From: Pseudomonas orientalis
GTDB lineage: Bacteria > Pseudomonadota > Gammaproteobacteria > Pseudomonadales > Pseudomonadaceae
NCBI RefSeq assembly: GCF_022807995.1
Contig: NZ_CP094351.1
Location: forward strand, 5,193,501-5,257,500
Reading direction: 5' to 3'
DNA: 64,000 nucleotides
How positions within the stretch are numbered: position 1 is the stretch's first letter; each line of letters starts with the position of its first letter. Positions 43,699 to 52,077 of the stretch are shown in pieces. The position numbers and the translations under genes are program-made. The notes beneath the pieces were generated by a model, which was not told where the DNA came from, ran no database searches, and saw nothing but the letters and a program-made list of their open reading frames with translations.

Positions 43699-45260
43699 CC
43701 GCCAAAAAAGAGCATAAGCGCCAACCTATCTCCACCGGGTCCGAGTGGACCTTTGAACTCATCCAGGCCTATGACCGGGAAATCAGCCGCATCGCGGCGG
43801 GTTACGCGCTGGATACCTACCCCAATCAGATCGAAGTGATCACCGCCGAGCAGATGATGGATGCCTACGCCTCCGTCGGCATGCCGCTGGGTTATCACCA
43901 TTGGTCCTACGGCAAACACTTTCTCAGCACCGAAAAGTCCTACACCCGCGGCCAGATGGGCCTGGCTTACGAGATCGTGATCAACTCCGACCCTTGCATC
44001 GCCTACCTGATGGAAGAAAACACCATCTGCATGCAGGCACTGGTGGTGGCCCACGCGTGCTACGGGCATAACAGCTTTTTCAAGGGCAACTACCTGTTCC
44101 GCACCTGGACCGATGCCAGCTCGATCATCGACTACCTGGTATTTGCCAAGCAGTACATCATGCAATGCGAGGAGCGCCACGGCATCGATGCGGTAGAGGA
44201 TTTGCTCGACTCCTGCCACGCCCTGATGAACTACGGCGTCGACCGCTACAAACGTCCCTATCCGATTTCGGCCGAAGAAGAGCGCCTGCGCCAGCAGGAG
44301 CGCGAGGAACACCTGCAGAAACAAATCAATGATCTGTGGCGCACCATTCCAAAGCGTGCCGGCAAAAACAGCGACAAGGACAATGCACGCTTCCCCGCCG
44401 AACCTCAGGAAAATATCCTTTACTTCCTGGAAAAACACGCCCCGCTGCTGGAGCCATGGCAACGGGAAATCGTGCGCATCGTGCGCAAAATCGCTCAGTA
44501 CTTTTATCCACAGCGCCAGACTCAGGTGATGAACGAGGGCTGGGCAACGTTCTGGCATTACACGCTGATGAACGACCTGTATGACGAAGGCCTGGTCACT
44601 GACGGTTTCATGATGGAGTTCCTCACCTCCCACACCAGCGTGGTGTTCCAGCCCGGGTTCGATAGCCCCTACTACAATGGCATCAACCCTTACGCACTGG
44701 GCTTTGCGATGTACCGTGACATCCGTCGCATGTGCGAGCACCCCACCGACGAAGACCGTCGCTGGTTCCCGGAAATCGCCGGCAGTGACTGGCTCTCCAC
44801 CATCAAGTTCGCCATGAGCAGTTTCAAGGACGAGAGCTTCATCCTGCAGTACCTGTCCCCCAAGGTCATTCGCGATCTCAAGCTGTTCAGCATCATGGAC
44901 GACGACCTCAAGGAGGACCTGGTAGTCCCGGCCATCCATGATGAGCCTGGCTATCGGACTATCCGCGAGACCCTGGCGGCGCAGTACAACCTGGGCAACC
45001 GCGAGCCCAACGTGCAGATCTACAGCATCGATATGCGTGGTGATCGCTCGCTGACCTTGCGTCACCAGCAGCACGATCGCAAACCCCTGGGCGAATCCAC
45101 CGAGGAAGTGCTCAAGCACCTGCACCGGCTGTGGGGCTTCGATATTCACCTGGAAACCCTGCAGGGCGACCAGGTGATGAAAACCCACCATGTCCCGCCG
45201 CGCAGCGATCATAACGACAACGACTACGGTCGCCTGGACCTGGCCGTCGTGCATCTCTGA
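43695..45260 (+). CDS. ycgB: SpoVR family protein
   Basis: 521 residues, full length for the family (E. coli YcgB). Named after a Bacillus cortex protein but widespread in non-spore-formers, where it goes with PrkA and YeaH. Conserved blocks include GMPLGYHHWSYGKHF and VMNEGWATFWHYT. The HxxxH-like set and NEGWA resemble a metal-binding site (inference). Overlaps yeaH by 4 bp; likely RpoS-dependent in relatives. Confidence 0.95.
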   Translation: MTAKKEHKRQPISTGSEWTFELIQAYDREISRIAAGYALDTYPNQIEVITAEQMMDAYASVGMPLGYHHWSYGKHFLSTEKSYTRGQMGLAYEIVINSDPCIAYLMEENTICMQALVVAHACYGHNSFFKGNYLFRTWTDASSIIDYLVFAKQYIMQCEERHGIDAVEDLLDSCHALMNYGVDRYKRPYPISAEEERLRQQEREEHLQKQINDLWRTIPKRAGKNSDKDNARFPAEPQENILYFLEKHAPLLEPWQREIVRIVRKIAQYFYPQRQTQVMNEGWATFWHYTLMNDLYDEGLVTDGFMMEFLTSHTSVVFQPGFDSPYYNGINPYALGFAMYRDIRRMCEHPTDEDRRWFPEIAGSDWLSTIKFAMSSFKDESFILQYLSPKVIRDLKLFSIMDDDLKEDLVVPAIHDEPGYRTIRETLAAQYNLGNREPNVQIYSIDMRGDRSLTLRHQQHDRKPLGESTEEVLKHLHRLWGFDIHLETLQGDQVMKTHHVPPRSDHNDNDYGRLDLAVVHL

Positions 45261-45323
45261 AACGGCAAAGCCTCCATTGGCCAGGCACAGGCGGTATCCT
45301 GTGGCGCTAATGGAGGCTTTTTC

Positions 45324-46556
45324 ATGAAAATCTACAAAGTCGGCGGCGCGGTGCGTGATCGCCTGCTGGGCATCAAGGTCACCGACATCGACCGCGTCGT
45401 TGTCGGCGCCACCACCGAAGAGATGCTGGCCAAAGGTTTCAAACCGGTCGGCGCTGACTTCCCCGTGTTCCTGGACCCGAAAAACGGCGATGAATACGCC
45501 CTCGCCCGTACCGAGCGCAAAAGCGGCCGGGGCTACGGCGGCTTCGTGTTTCACGCCAGCCCCGAGGTCACGCTGGAAGAAGACCTGATTCGTCGCGACC
45601 TGACCATCAATGCCATGGCTGAGGATGATGACGGCAATCTGACTGACCCTTATCACGGCCAACGCGATCTGGACGCCCGTATCTTGCGTCACGTTTCGCC
45701 CGCTTTCGCCGAAGATCCCCTGCGAGTGCTGCGCGTTGCGCGGTTCGCCGCGCGTTATGCGCAGCTCGGATTCAGGGTGGCACCCGAAACTCTGGAGCTG
45801 ATGCGTCAACTCAGCGAATCCGGCGAACTGGAGGCGCTGACGCCGGAGCGCAGCTGGAAGGAAATTTCCCGGGCACTGATGGAAGACCAGCCCCAGGTGT
45901 TTATCCAGGTGCTGCGTGACTGCAATGCGCTGAAAACCTTGATACCGGAGGTGGACGCGCTGTTCGGCGTACCGCAACCCGAAGCCCATCACCCAGAGAT
46001 CGACACCGGCCTGCACACGTTAAGCGTGCTGGAACAGGCCGCCTTGCACCGCCAGCCGCTGACCGTACGCTGGGCCTGCCTGTTGCATGACCTGGGCAAA
46101 GGCCTGACGCCTGTGGATAAGTTACCGCAGCATATCGCCCACGAACATCGGGGCTTGAAGCTGATCAAAACCGTCAATGAACGCTTCAAAGTGCCAAGGG
46201 ACTGCCAGGAACTGGCGCTGCTGGTGGGTCAGTATCACACCCACGGCCATCGAGCCCTGGAGCTGAAGGCTTCGACACTGCTGGAGTTGCTGCAGAGTTT
46301 TGACGTCTACCGTCGCCCGCAGCGCTTTGAGGAGTTTGTGGTCGCCTGCGAGATGGATGCGCGTGGCCGCAAGGGGCTTGAACAGCGAAGTTATCCACAG
46401 GCGGATTATTTACGTGGTGCGGCGAAGACTGCGCGCGAGGTGCAGGTAGCGCCGTTGCTGGAGAAAGGCTTCAAAGGCCCCGCGCTGGGCGAAGCGCTCA
46501 AGCGCGAACGGCTTAACGCACTCAAAGCCTACAAGGAACAACACAAGCCCCTGTAG
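45324..46556 (+). CDS. cca: CCA tRNA nucleotidyltransferase, multifunctional
   Basis: 410 residues. It adds CCA to tRNA 3' ends without a template. N-terminal nucleotidyltransferase motif GGAVRDRLLG with catalytic D21 and D23, RRDLTINAMA, and a C-terminal HD phosphohydrolase domain (CLLHDLGKG) as in gamma-proteobacterial enzymes. The stop codon TAG is provided by a REPIN (46552-46633), so the last residues HKPL abut repeat DNA. Confidence 0.97.
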   Translation: MKIYKVGGAVRDRLLGIKVTDIDRVVVGATTEEMLAKGFKPVGADFPVFLDPKNGDEYALARTERKSGRGYGGFVFHASPEVTLEEDLIRRDLTINAMAEDDDGNLTDPYHGQRDLDARILRHVSPAFAEDPLRVLRVARFAARYAQLGFRVAPETLELMRQLSESGELEALTPERSWKEISRALMEDQPQVFIQVLRDCNALKTLIPEVDALFGVPQPEAHHPEIDTGLHTLSVLEQAALHRQPLTVRWACLLHDLGKGLTPVDKLPQHIAHEHRGLKLIKTVNERFKVPRDCQELALLVGQYHTHGHRALELKASTLLELLQSFDVYRRPQRFEEFVVACEMDARGRKGLEQRSYPQADYLRGAAKTAREVQVAPLLEKGFKGPALGEALKRERLNALKAYKEQHKPL

Positions 46557-46633
46557 GAGCGAGCTTGCTCGCGAAGAACGTCACCGATAACGCAGCGCCC
46601 CCAGTTTTTTTCGCGAGCAAGCTCGCTCCTACA
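46552..46633. repeat. REPIN of the GGAGCGAGCTTGCTCG family between cca and folK
   Basis: 24-bp opposed arms (46552-46575 and 46610-46633) around a 34-bp loop with a T-run. The left arm holds the cca stop codon (TAG, 46554-46556) and the right arm the folK stop codon (TAG on the minus strand, 46629-46631). Confidence 0.93.
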
Positions 46634-47147
46634 AAAGAGCTGGCGGCGTAAGTTGCCGGCCCTGCCATTCAAACCCGACAGGCGCCAGCACCTGGTCAAT
46701 CTGCGCATCGCGCCACAGCTCGGCCATGGTCTTGCCCACCTCAGGGTGAACACGATCCGGCGCCATCATCGACAGCGGCCACAAGACAAATGCGTTCTTG
46801 AGGATCTCCGCGCGCGGCAGTACCAAACCATCAAAGTTACCCACCAGATCGCCATACAGCAGCACGTCAATGTCCAGCGGCAAGCCTTTGCGATCAGGTG
46901 CGTAACGGCCATTTTCGGCCTCGATGAATTTCAACCGACGGTCCAGCTCGGTCAACGACAGGTCGGTACAGCCCGACACCACCAGATTGAAGAACGGGCC
47001 GCTCTTGATACCCACCGGCTGGCTTTCAAACACCGCCGAACAGCGCATGTCCGTCAAAAAGCTCGCCAGCGCATCGAGCCCCGCACGTAAATTGAGCTCG
47101 CGCTCGATATTACTGCCAAGGCCGAGGTAAACCTGAGTCAGCGACAT
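46629..47147 (-). CDS. folK: 6-hydroxymethyl-7,8-dihydropterin pyrophosphokinase
   Basis: 172 residues. It transfers pyrophosphate to the pterin in folate synthesis. Motifs: YLGLGSNIERE, FESQPVG, DRKGLPLDIDVLLYGD and the PRAEILKNAFVLWPL block. Overlaps the preceding folB end by 10 bp. Its last codons run into a REPIN arm that provides its stop. Confidence 0.97.
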   Translation of the reverse strand: MSLTQVYLGLGSNIERELNLRAGLDALASFLTDMRCSAVFESQPVGIKSGPFFNLVVSGCTDLSLTELDRRLKFIEAENGRYAPDRKGLPLDIDVLLYGDLVGNFDGLVLPRAEILKNAFVLWPLSMMAPDRVHPEVGKTMAELWRDAQIDQVLAPVGFEWQGRQLTPPALL

Positions 47148-47491
47148 CCGCGCTCGATCTCCACGCCCACGCCCTTGGCGGCCGGAACGGCGCCTGGCTT
47201 GGTCAATTTGAGGTGCAGCCAGGGAATCTGGAATTCACTCATCAGCACTTGGGCCAGGCGCTCGGCGAAGGTTTCCACCAGTTGATACTGGGACTGCTCG
47301 GCAAAGGCCTGGATACGCGCGGACACGCTGGCATAATCCAGCGCCAGGCTCAGGTCGTCACCGGCGGCGGCCGGGCGATTGTCCCAGGCAAAGCTCAGGT
47401 CCAGGCGCAGGCATTGACGGATGCCGCGCTCCCAGTCGTAGGCGCCGATCACGGTGTCGACTTCCAGGCCTTCGATAAACACTCTGTCCAA
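47138..47491 (-). CDS. folB: Dihydroneopterin aldolase
   Basis: 117 residues, aldol cleavage of dihydroneopterin in folate synthesis. Family residues YDWERGIRQ, the VETFAERLAQVLM helix and LTKPGAV with the active-site Lys. The start is TTG at 47491 (MDRVFIEGLEVDTVIGAYDW), with GGAGAA upstream; a longer frame begins at 47515 but the extra MSCCGEKC overlaps the ribosome-binding site. Divergent from plsY. Confidence 0.93.
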   Translation of the reverse strand: MDRVFIEGLEVDTVIGAYDWERGIRQCLRLDLSFAWDNRPAAAGDDLSLALDYASVSARIQAFAEQSQYQLVETFAERLAQVLMSEFQIPWLHLKLTKPGAVPAAKGVGVEIERGCR

Positions 47492-47565
47492 GCACTTTTC
47501 TCCGCAGCACGACAAGGGCGCTATGCCCCGTTAGAATCAGGGCGTCCTCGCCCGGAATAGTTAGC

Positions 47566-48135
47566 ATGTTTTGGTCACTGGCGATTCTCGCCTACCTGCT
47601 CGGCTCGCTGTCCTTTGCCATTTTGCTCAGCCGCCTTACGGGAAATCCCGATCCGCGAATGAGTGGCTCAGGCAATGCCGGCGCCACCAATATGTTGCGC
47701 CTGGCAGGCAAGAAACTTGCCGTACTGACGCTGCTGGGCGACCTCTGCAAGGGCCTGCTGCCCGTACTGATCGCCAGCCTCGCAGGCCTTACCGTGCAGC
47801 AGCAGGCCTGGGTGGGCATCTGCGCCGTCCTCGGTCACCTGTTCCCCCTGTACTTCCGCTTTCGCGGCGGCAAAGGCGTCGCCACCGCGGCCGGCATGCT
47901 GCTGGGAATCTACCCTCCGGCAGCCTTGCTGGCAGTGCTCGCCTGGCTGCTGACGTTCTACCTGACCCGCACCAGCTCACTGGCGGCACTGATCGCCACA
48001 CCGCTCACCCTGCCCTTGCTGGCCTGGCAGGAGCCGGCTGCGCTGCTGCCGATGAGCGTGCTGACACTGCTGATCGTCTGGCGCCACCGCGGCAATCTAC
48101 GCGACCTGTTTGCCGGGCGCGAACGGCATTTTTAA
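47566..48135 (+). CDS. plsY: Acyl-phosphate glycerol-3-phosphate acyltransferase PlsY
   Basis: 189 residues, inner-membrane enzyme with five helices that starts phospholipid synthesis from acyl-phosphate. Motif blocks GSGNAGATNMLR, GHLFPLYFRFRGGKGVATAAG and the helix ends are seen. Divergent from folB and convergent with tsaD (20 bp gap). Confidence 0.96.
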   Translation: MFWSLAILAYLLGSLSFAILLSRLTGNPDPRMSGSGNAGATNMLRLAGKKLAVLTLLGDLCKGLLPVLIASLAGLTVQQQAWVGICAVLGHLFPLYFRFRGGKGVATAAGMLLGIYPPAALLAVLAWLLTFYLTRTSSLAALIATPLTLPLLAWQEPAALLPMSVLTLLIVWRHRGNLRDLFAGRERHF

Positions 48136-48154
48136 ACAGGGTCCACGTTACCCC

Positions 48155-49180
48155 CTACAACGGCGACAGCTGCTCCATCGGCCAACGCGCCTGCACGCTG
48201 ATCGCCAGGCTTTCATGTTGCCCGGCCTGCAGGCGTTGGCAGCCGGCGTAGGCGATCATCGCGCCATTGTCGGTGCAGAACTCGGGGCGCGCGTAGAACA
48301 CCTCGCCCTTCATCTCGCCGAGCATTTTCTCCAACGAGCTGCGCAAGGCCTTGTTGGCGCTGACGCCGCCGGCAATCACCAGCCGCTTCATGTCGGCCTG
48401 CTTCAGGGCACGCTTGCACTTGATGGTCAAAGTCTCTACCACGGCCTGCTGGAACGCCAGTGCGATGTCGCAACGGGCTTGCTCGCCTTCGTCCCCGGCG
48501 CTGACGCTCTGCTGCCAGGTATTCAATGCGGAGGTTTTCAAGCCGCTGAAGCTGAACATCAACCCAGGACGATCACACATCGGCCGTGGGAATGTGTAAC
48601 GACCGGCCACGCCTTTTTCGGCCAGGCGGGCGATTTCCGGGCCGCCGGGATAATTGAGCCCCATCATCTTCGCCGTCTTGTCGAAGGCTTCGCCGGCGGC
48701 GTCGTCCAGCGACTCGCCCAACAAGGTGTATTGACCGATGCCGTCGACCTGAACCAGCTGCGTATGCCCCCCCGAAACCAACAAAGCGACGAACGGGAAC
48801 GCCGGCGGTGTTTTTTCCAGCATCGGAGCCAGTAAATGGCCTTCCATATGGTGCACACCGAGCGCCGGAATGCCCCAGGCAAATGCCAGCGCCTGGGCAC
48901 AGGAAGCCCCAACCAGCAGGGCTCCGACCAATCCTGGGCCTGCGGTGTAGGCAATCGCGTCGATCTCGGTCGGCACGCAGCCGGCTTCGTCCAGCACCTG
49001 GCGGATCAATGGCAGCATACGTTTGACGTGATCACGGCTGGCAAGCTCCGGCACCACGCCGCCATAGGCACGATGCAGGTCGATCTGACTGAACAGCGCA
49101 TCGGCCAAAAGCCCGCGTTCACTGTCGTAAAGTGCGACACCGGTTTCGTCGCAGGAGGTTTCAAGTCCCAGTACTAGCAT
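48155..49180 (-). CDS. tsaD: tRNA N6-adenosine threonylcarbamoyltransferase TsaD
   Basis: 341 residues. With TsaB/C/E it makes t6A37 in tRNAs reading ANN codons. The Fe-binding HHMEGH motif is at about 110-115, with the ETSCDETG N-terminus, VSGGHTQLV and GGVSANKALR. Divergent from rpsU, as is usual for this locus. Confidence 0.97.
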   Translation of the reverse strand: MLVLGLETSCDETGVALYDSERGLLADALFSQIDLHRAYGGVVPELASRDHVKRMLPLIRQVLDEAGCVPTEIDAIAYTAGPGLVGALLVGASCAQALAFAWGIPALGVHHMEGHLLAPMLEKTPPAFPFVALLVSGGHTQLVQVDGIGQYTLLGESLDDAAGEAFDKTAKMMGLNYPGGPEIARLAEKGVAGRYTFPRPMCDRPGLMFSFSGLKTSALNTWQQSVSAGDEGEQARCDIALAFQQAVVETLTIKCKRALKQADMKRLVIAGGVSANKALRSSLEKMLGEMKGEVFYARPEFCTDNGAMIAYAGCQRLQAGQHESLAISVQARWPMEQLSPL

Positions 49181-49267
49181 GGGTTTGCGCCTTGTAGAGG
49201 CTGAATTCGAAGGCGCGCATAATAGTCGCCACTCCCCCTCCCGACTAGCGGTTTTCGATCAGAGGCT

Positions 49268-49296
49268 TTGCATTCCTGCCAATGAGGGGTTAACAT
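49268..49296 (+). promoter_or_regulatory. Sigma-70-type promoter for rpsU
   Basis: TTGCAT (49268-49273) and TAACAT (49291-49296) with a 17-bp spacer, about 87 bp ahead of rpsU. It heads the macromolecular-synthesis set rpsU-dnaG-rpoD. Confidence 0.55.
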
Positions 49297-49382
49297 CCGC
49301 AACCCTTAAAAACCGACGACCTCAGCCGCGAATTTTTTGCGACGAGAACGTTGATCCCGGTAATGAAAGAAGGTAGCTCTGG

Positions 49383-49598
49383 ATGCCAGCCGTCAAAGTA
49401 AAAGAGAACGAACCCTTCGACGTAGCTCTGCGTCGTTTCAAGCGCTCCTGCGAAAAAGCCGGTGTTCTGGCTGAAGTTCGTAGCCGCGAATTTTATGAGA
49501 AGCCAACTTCTGAGCGTAAGCGTAAAGCAGCAGCCGCTGTTAAGCGTCACGCCAAGAAAGTTCAGCGCGAACAGCGCCGCGCCGTTCGTCTGTACTAA
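49383..49598 (+). CDS. rpsU: 30S ribosomal protein S21
   Basis: 71 residues, very basic C-terminus ([22 protein letters not shown]). S21 aids initiation base-pairing. The first gene of the rpsU-dnaG-rpoD cluster; a hairpin follows at 49625-49660. Confidence 0.97.
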
Positions 49599-49624
49599 TA
49601 CACAGACGTTCGTAGCAAGCTTCT

Positions 49625-49660
49625 GCCAAGCCCGGCCCTCAGCCGGGCTGTTGGCATTTG
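49625..49660 (+). terminator. Hairpin after rpsU
   Basis: GCCAAGCCCGGC and GCCGGGCTGTTGGC pair with a two-base bulge, then ATTT. In the macromolecular-synthesis operon of enteric bacteria a partial terminator sits here between rpsU and dnaG; this may be the equivalent. Confidence 0.6.
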
Positions 49661-49722
49661 CGGATATCGCTTGATGCTTCATCGTCGACGCCGCACACGC
49701 GACCGAGACACCGCTTCAAACG

Positions 49723-49971
49723 TCAGGACTGGCTCTTTTGCCAGCGGTGCACGTCTCTTCTGACGAGCCTAACAAGGCTACTGACGAGCACACCTAATTC
49801 TTCAAGCAGGCGATCATACTGTGTCGACTGTGCCCATTGATGAGCTTCCGAGACCGCCCACAGGTCAAGACCGGACTCACGGGCAATTTTATTCGTCGAA
49901 CACTGATAGGGACTAACGTCAGCGAATGTTCGACAGATACACTCTCTGACATCCCATGCAGACGATAATGA
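49723..49971 (-). pseudogene. Possible degraded reading frame in the rpsU-dnaG gap
   Basis: A 441-bp gap separates rpsU and dnaG. On the minus strand there is one open frame of 82 codons with no usual start codon before its last third, reading for example NKIARESGLDLWAVSEAHQW and ending VHRWQKSQS. It looks protein-like in composition but matches nothing I recognise. P. aeruginosa has a GatB/YqeY gene at this place, which is on the other strand and does not match. The remainder of the gap has an 8-bp inverted repeat GTCGAACA/TGTTCGAC (49895-49934) and no other feature I can support. Confidence 0.25.
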
Positions 49972-50039
49972 TCAGGCACCCAACGTGCGCTTGAACATTT
50001 CACGGGCCCTCATTTACACGCAGTGATGACGAGAACGCC

Positions 50040-52010
50040 ATGGCCGGGCTGATTCCCCAGAGCTTTATTGACGACCTTCTGAACCGCACCGACATCGTCG
50101 ATGTCGTCAGCTCACGCGTGCAGCTGAAAAAAGCCGGCAAGAACTACACCGCCTGCTGCCCTTTCCATAAAGAAAAAACCCCTTCGTTCAGCGTAAGCCC
50201 GGACAAGCAGTTCTATTACTGCTTCGGTTGCGGTGCCGGTGGCAATGCCCTCGGCTTCCTGATGGACCACGACAACCTGGATTTCCCCCAGGCTGTCGAG
50301 GACCTGGCAAAAGCCGCCGGCATGGAAATCCCCCGCGAAGAAAGTGGCCGCGCGCACAAACCGCGACAGCCCACCGACTCGCCGCTGTATCCGCTGCTGA
50401 CCGCCGCTGCCGACTTCTATCGGCAGGCACTTAAAAGCCATCCGCAGCGCAAAGCCGCCGTCGATTACCTCAAGGGGCGCGGCCTCACCGGTGAAATCGC
50501 ACGAGACTTCGGCCTCGGTTTCGCCCCGCCCGGCTGGGACAATCTGTACAAGCACTTGAGCAGCGATACGCTCCAGCAAAAAGCCATGATTGACGCCGGC
50601 CTGCTGGTGGAAAACGCCGAGACCGGCAAGCGCTATGACCGCTTCCGTGACCGCGTGATGTTTCCGATCCGCGACAGCCGCGGCCGCATCATCGCGTTTG
50701 GTGGCCGAGTGCTGGGCGACGACAAGCCCAAGTACCTGAACTCTCCGGAAACGCCGGTTTTCCATAAAGGCCAGGAACTCTACGGGCTGTTTGAGGCGCG
50801 CAAGAACAACCGCAACCTCGACGAAATCATCGTGGTTGAAGGCTATATGGACGTCATCGCCCTGGCCCAGCAAGGCCTGCGCAATGCGGTGGCGACACTC
50901 GGCACCGCCACCAGCGAAGAGCACTTGAAGCGCCTGTTCCGCGTCGTGCCCAGCGTGCTGTTCTGTTTCGACGGTGACCAGGCCGGTCGCAACGCCGCCT
51001 GGCGCGCACTCGAGGCCACCTTGTCGAGCCTGCAGGATGGGCGCCGCGCACGCTTTCTGTTCCTGCCCGAAGGCGAAGACCCGGACACCCTGGTGCGCTC
51101 CGAAGGCACCGACGCGTTCCGCGCCCGCATCAATCAACATGCACAGCCGCTGGCGGACTATTTCTTCCAGCAACTGACCGAAGAAGCCGACCCGCGCTCG
51201 CTTGAAGGCAAGGCCCATATGGCCACCCTCGCAGCGCCGTTGATCGACAAGGTTCCGGGCGCCAACCTGCGCACCCTGATGCGCCAGCGCCTGCTGGAAA
51301 TCACCGGATTGAGCGGCGAAGCCGTAAGCCAGCTGGTGCACAGCGCCCCACAGGATGCACCACCCGCCTACGATCCAGGCATGGATTATGATGCCATGCC
51401 GGACTATTCCGACTTCCACCAACCGCAGGAGGCGTATGCGCCCCAGCAGGAATGGACGCCGAAAAAGCCCGGTGCCGGCGGCAAGAAATGGGACAAGAAG
51501 CCCTGGAGCAAGAATGGTAAACGAGGCGACCGCGATGAGGCCCATGCCCCGCGCACCCCGGTTGCCGTGGAAGCGCCGACGCTGATTGCCTTGCGCACGC
51601 TTATCCACCACCCGCAATTGGCGGGCAAGGTAGAAAGCGCCGATCATTTCGCTAACGAGAGCAACACCTACGCGCAGGTGCTTATCGCCCTGATCGAGGC
51701 CGTGCAGAAAAATCCTAAGCTAAACTCAATCCAGCTCATGGCGCGCTGGCATGGTACGGAACAAGGCCGCCTGTTGAAGGCGCTTGCGGAAAAGGAATGG
51801 CTAATTGACGGCGATAACCTTGAACAACAGTTTTTAGACACCATTAATAGGTTATCCGCGGGTCAGCACACACAGACCCTCGATGAGCTCATCAAGAGAG
51901 CAAGACAGCCGGGATTGTCGGCTGAAGAGCAAATTCAGATAGCAAAACAGATGCGCGACCTTTTAAAACAGAACGTTTGCACATCAAACCCGACCTCAGC
52001 TGGCGTGTGA
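50040..52010 (+). CDS. dnaG: DNA primase
   Basis: 656 residues. It makes RNA primers for replication. N-terminal CHC2 zinc finger (CCPFHKEKTPSF ... YYCFGCGAGG), TOPRIM catalytic domain (VVEGYMDVIALAQQG, CFDGDQAGR), then a Gln/Pro/Lys-rich linker around residues 440-500 and the C-terminal DnaB-binding domain. The ATG follows a GAGAA-type site. Its stop lies in a small hairpin just before the rpoD promoter. Confidence 0.98.
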   Translation: MAGLIPQSFIDDLLNRTDIVDVVSSRVQLKKAGKNYTACCPFHKEKTPSFSVSPDKQFYYCFGCGAGGNALGFLMDHDNLDFPQAVEDLAKAAGMEIPREESGRAHKPRQPTDSPLYPLLTAAADFYRQALKSHPQRKAAVDYLKGRGLTGEIARDFGLGFAPPGWDNLYKHLSSDTLQQKAMIDAGLLVENAETGKRYDRFRDRVMFPIRDSRGRIIAFGGRVLGDDKPKYLNSPETPVFHKGQELYGLFEARKNNRNLDEIIVVEGYMDVIALAQQGLRNAVATLGTATSEEHLKRLFRVVPSVLFCFDGDQAGRNAAWRALEATLSSLQDGRRARFLFLPEGEDPDTLVRSEGTDAFRARINQHAQPLADYFFQQLTEEADPRSLEGKAHMATLAAPLIDKVPGANLRTLMRQRLLEITGLSGEAVSQLVHSAPQDAPPAYDPGMDYDAMPDYSDFHQPQEAYAPQQEWTPKKPGAGGKKWDKKPWSKNGKRGDRDEAHAPRTPVAVEAPTLIALRTLIHHPQLAGKVESADHFANESNTYAQVLIALIEAVQKNPKLNSIQLMARWHGTEQGRLLKALAEKEWLIDGDNLEQQFLDTINRLSAGQHTQTLDELIKRARQPGLSAEEQIQIAKQMRDLLKQNVCTSNPTSAGV

Positions 52011-52024
52011 GGTCATAGCTCGGG

Positions 52025-52030
52025 TATAAT
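52025..52030 (+). promoter_or_regulatory. -10 element of a likely internal rpoD promoter
   Basis: A perfect TATAAT, 48 bp before rpoD, just after the GACCTCA/TGAGGTC hairpin that spans the dnaG stop. No good -35 is visible at 17 bp, so it may depend on an activator or an extended -10. Confidence 0.45.
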
Positions 52031-52077
52031 CCTCGGCTTGTTTTTTGCCCGCCAAGACCTTCAGTGGATAGGGTGTT

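Noticed and set aside
43653..46016. A 787-codon open frame on the minus strand across the yeaH end, SpoVR and cca
   Set aside because: It lies antisense to three well-supported genes and reads as low-complexity His/Val/Gly-rich sequence, the usual effect of GC-rich third positions.
49599..50039. GatB/YqeY gene between rpsU and dnaG
   Set aside because: No plus-strand frame of the right size; P. putida also seems to lack it here, so its absence is not a special loss.
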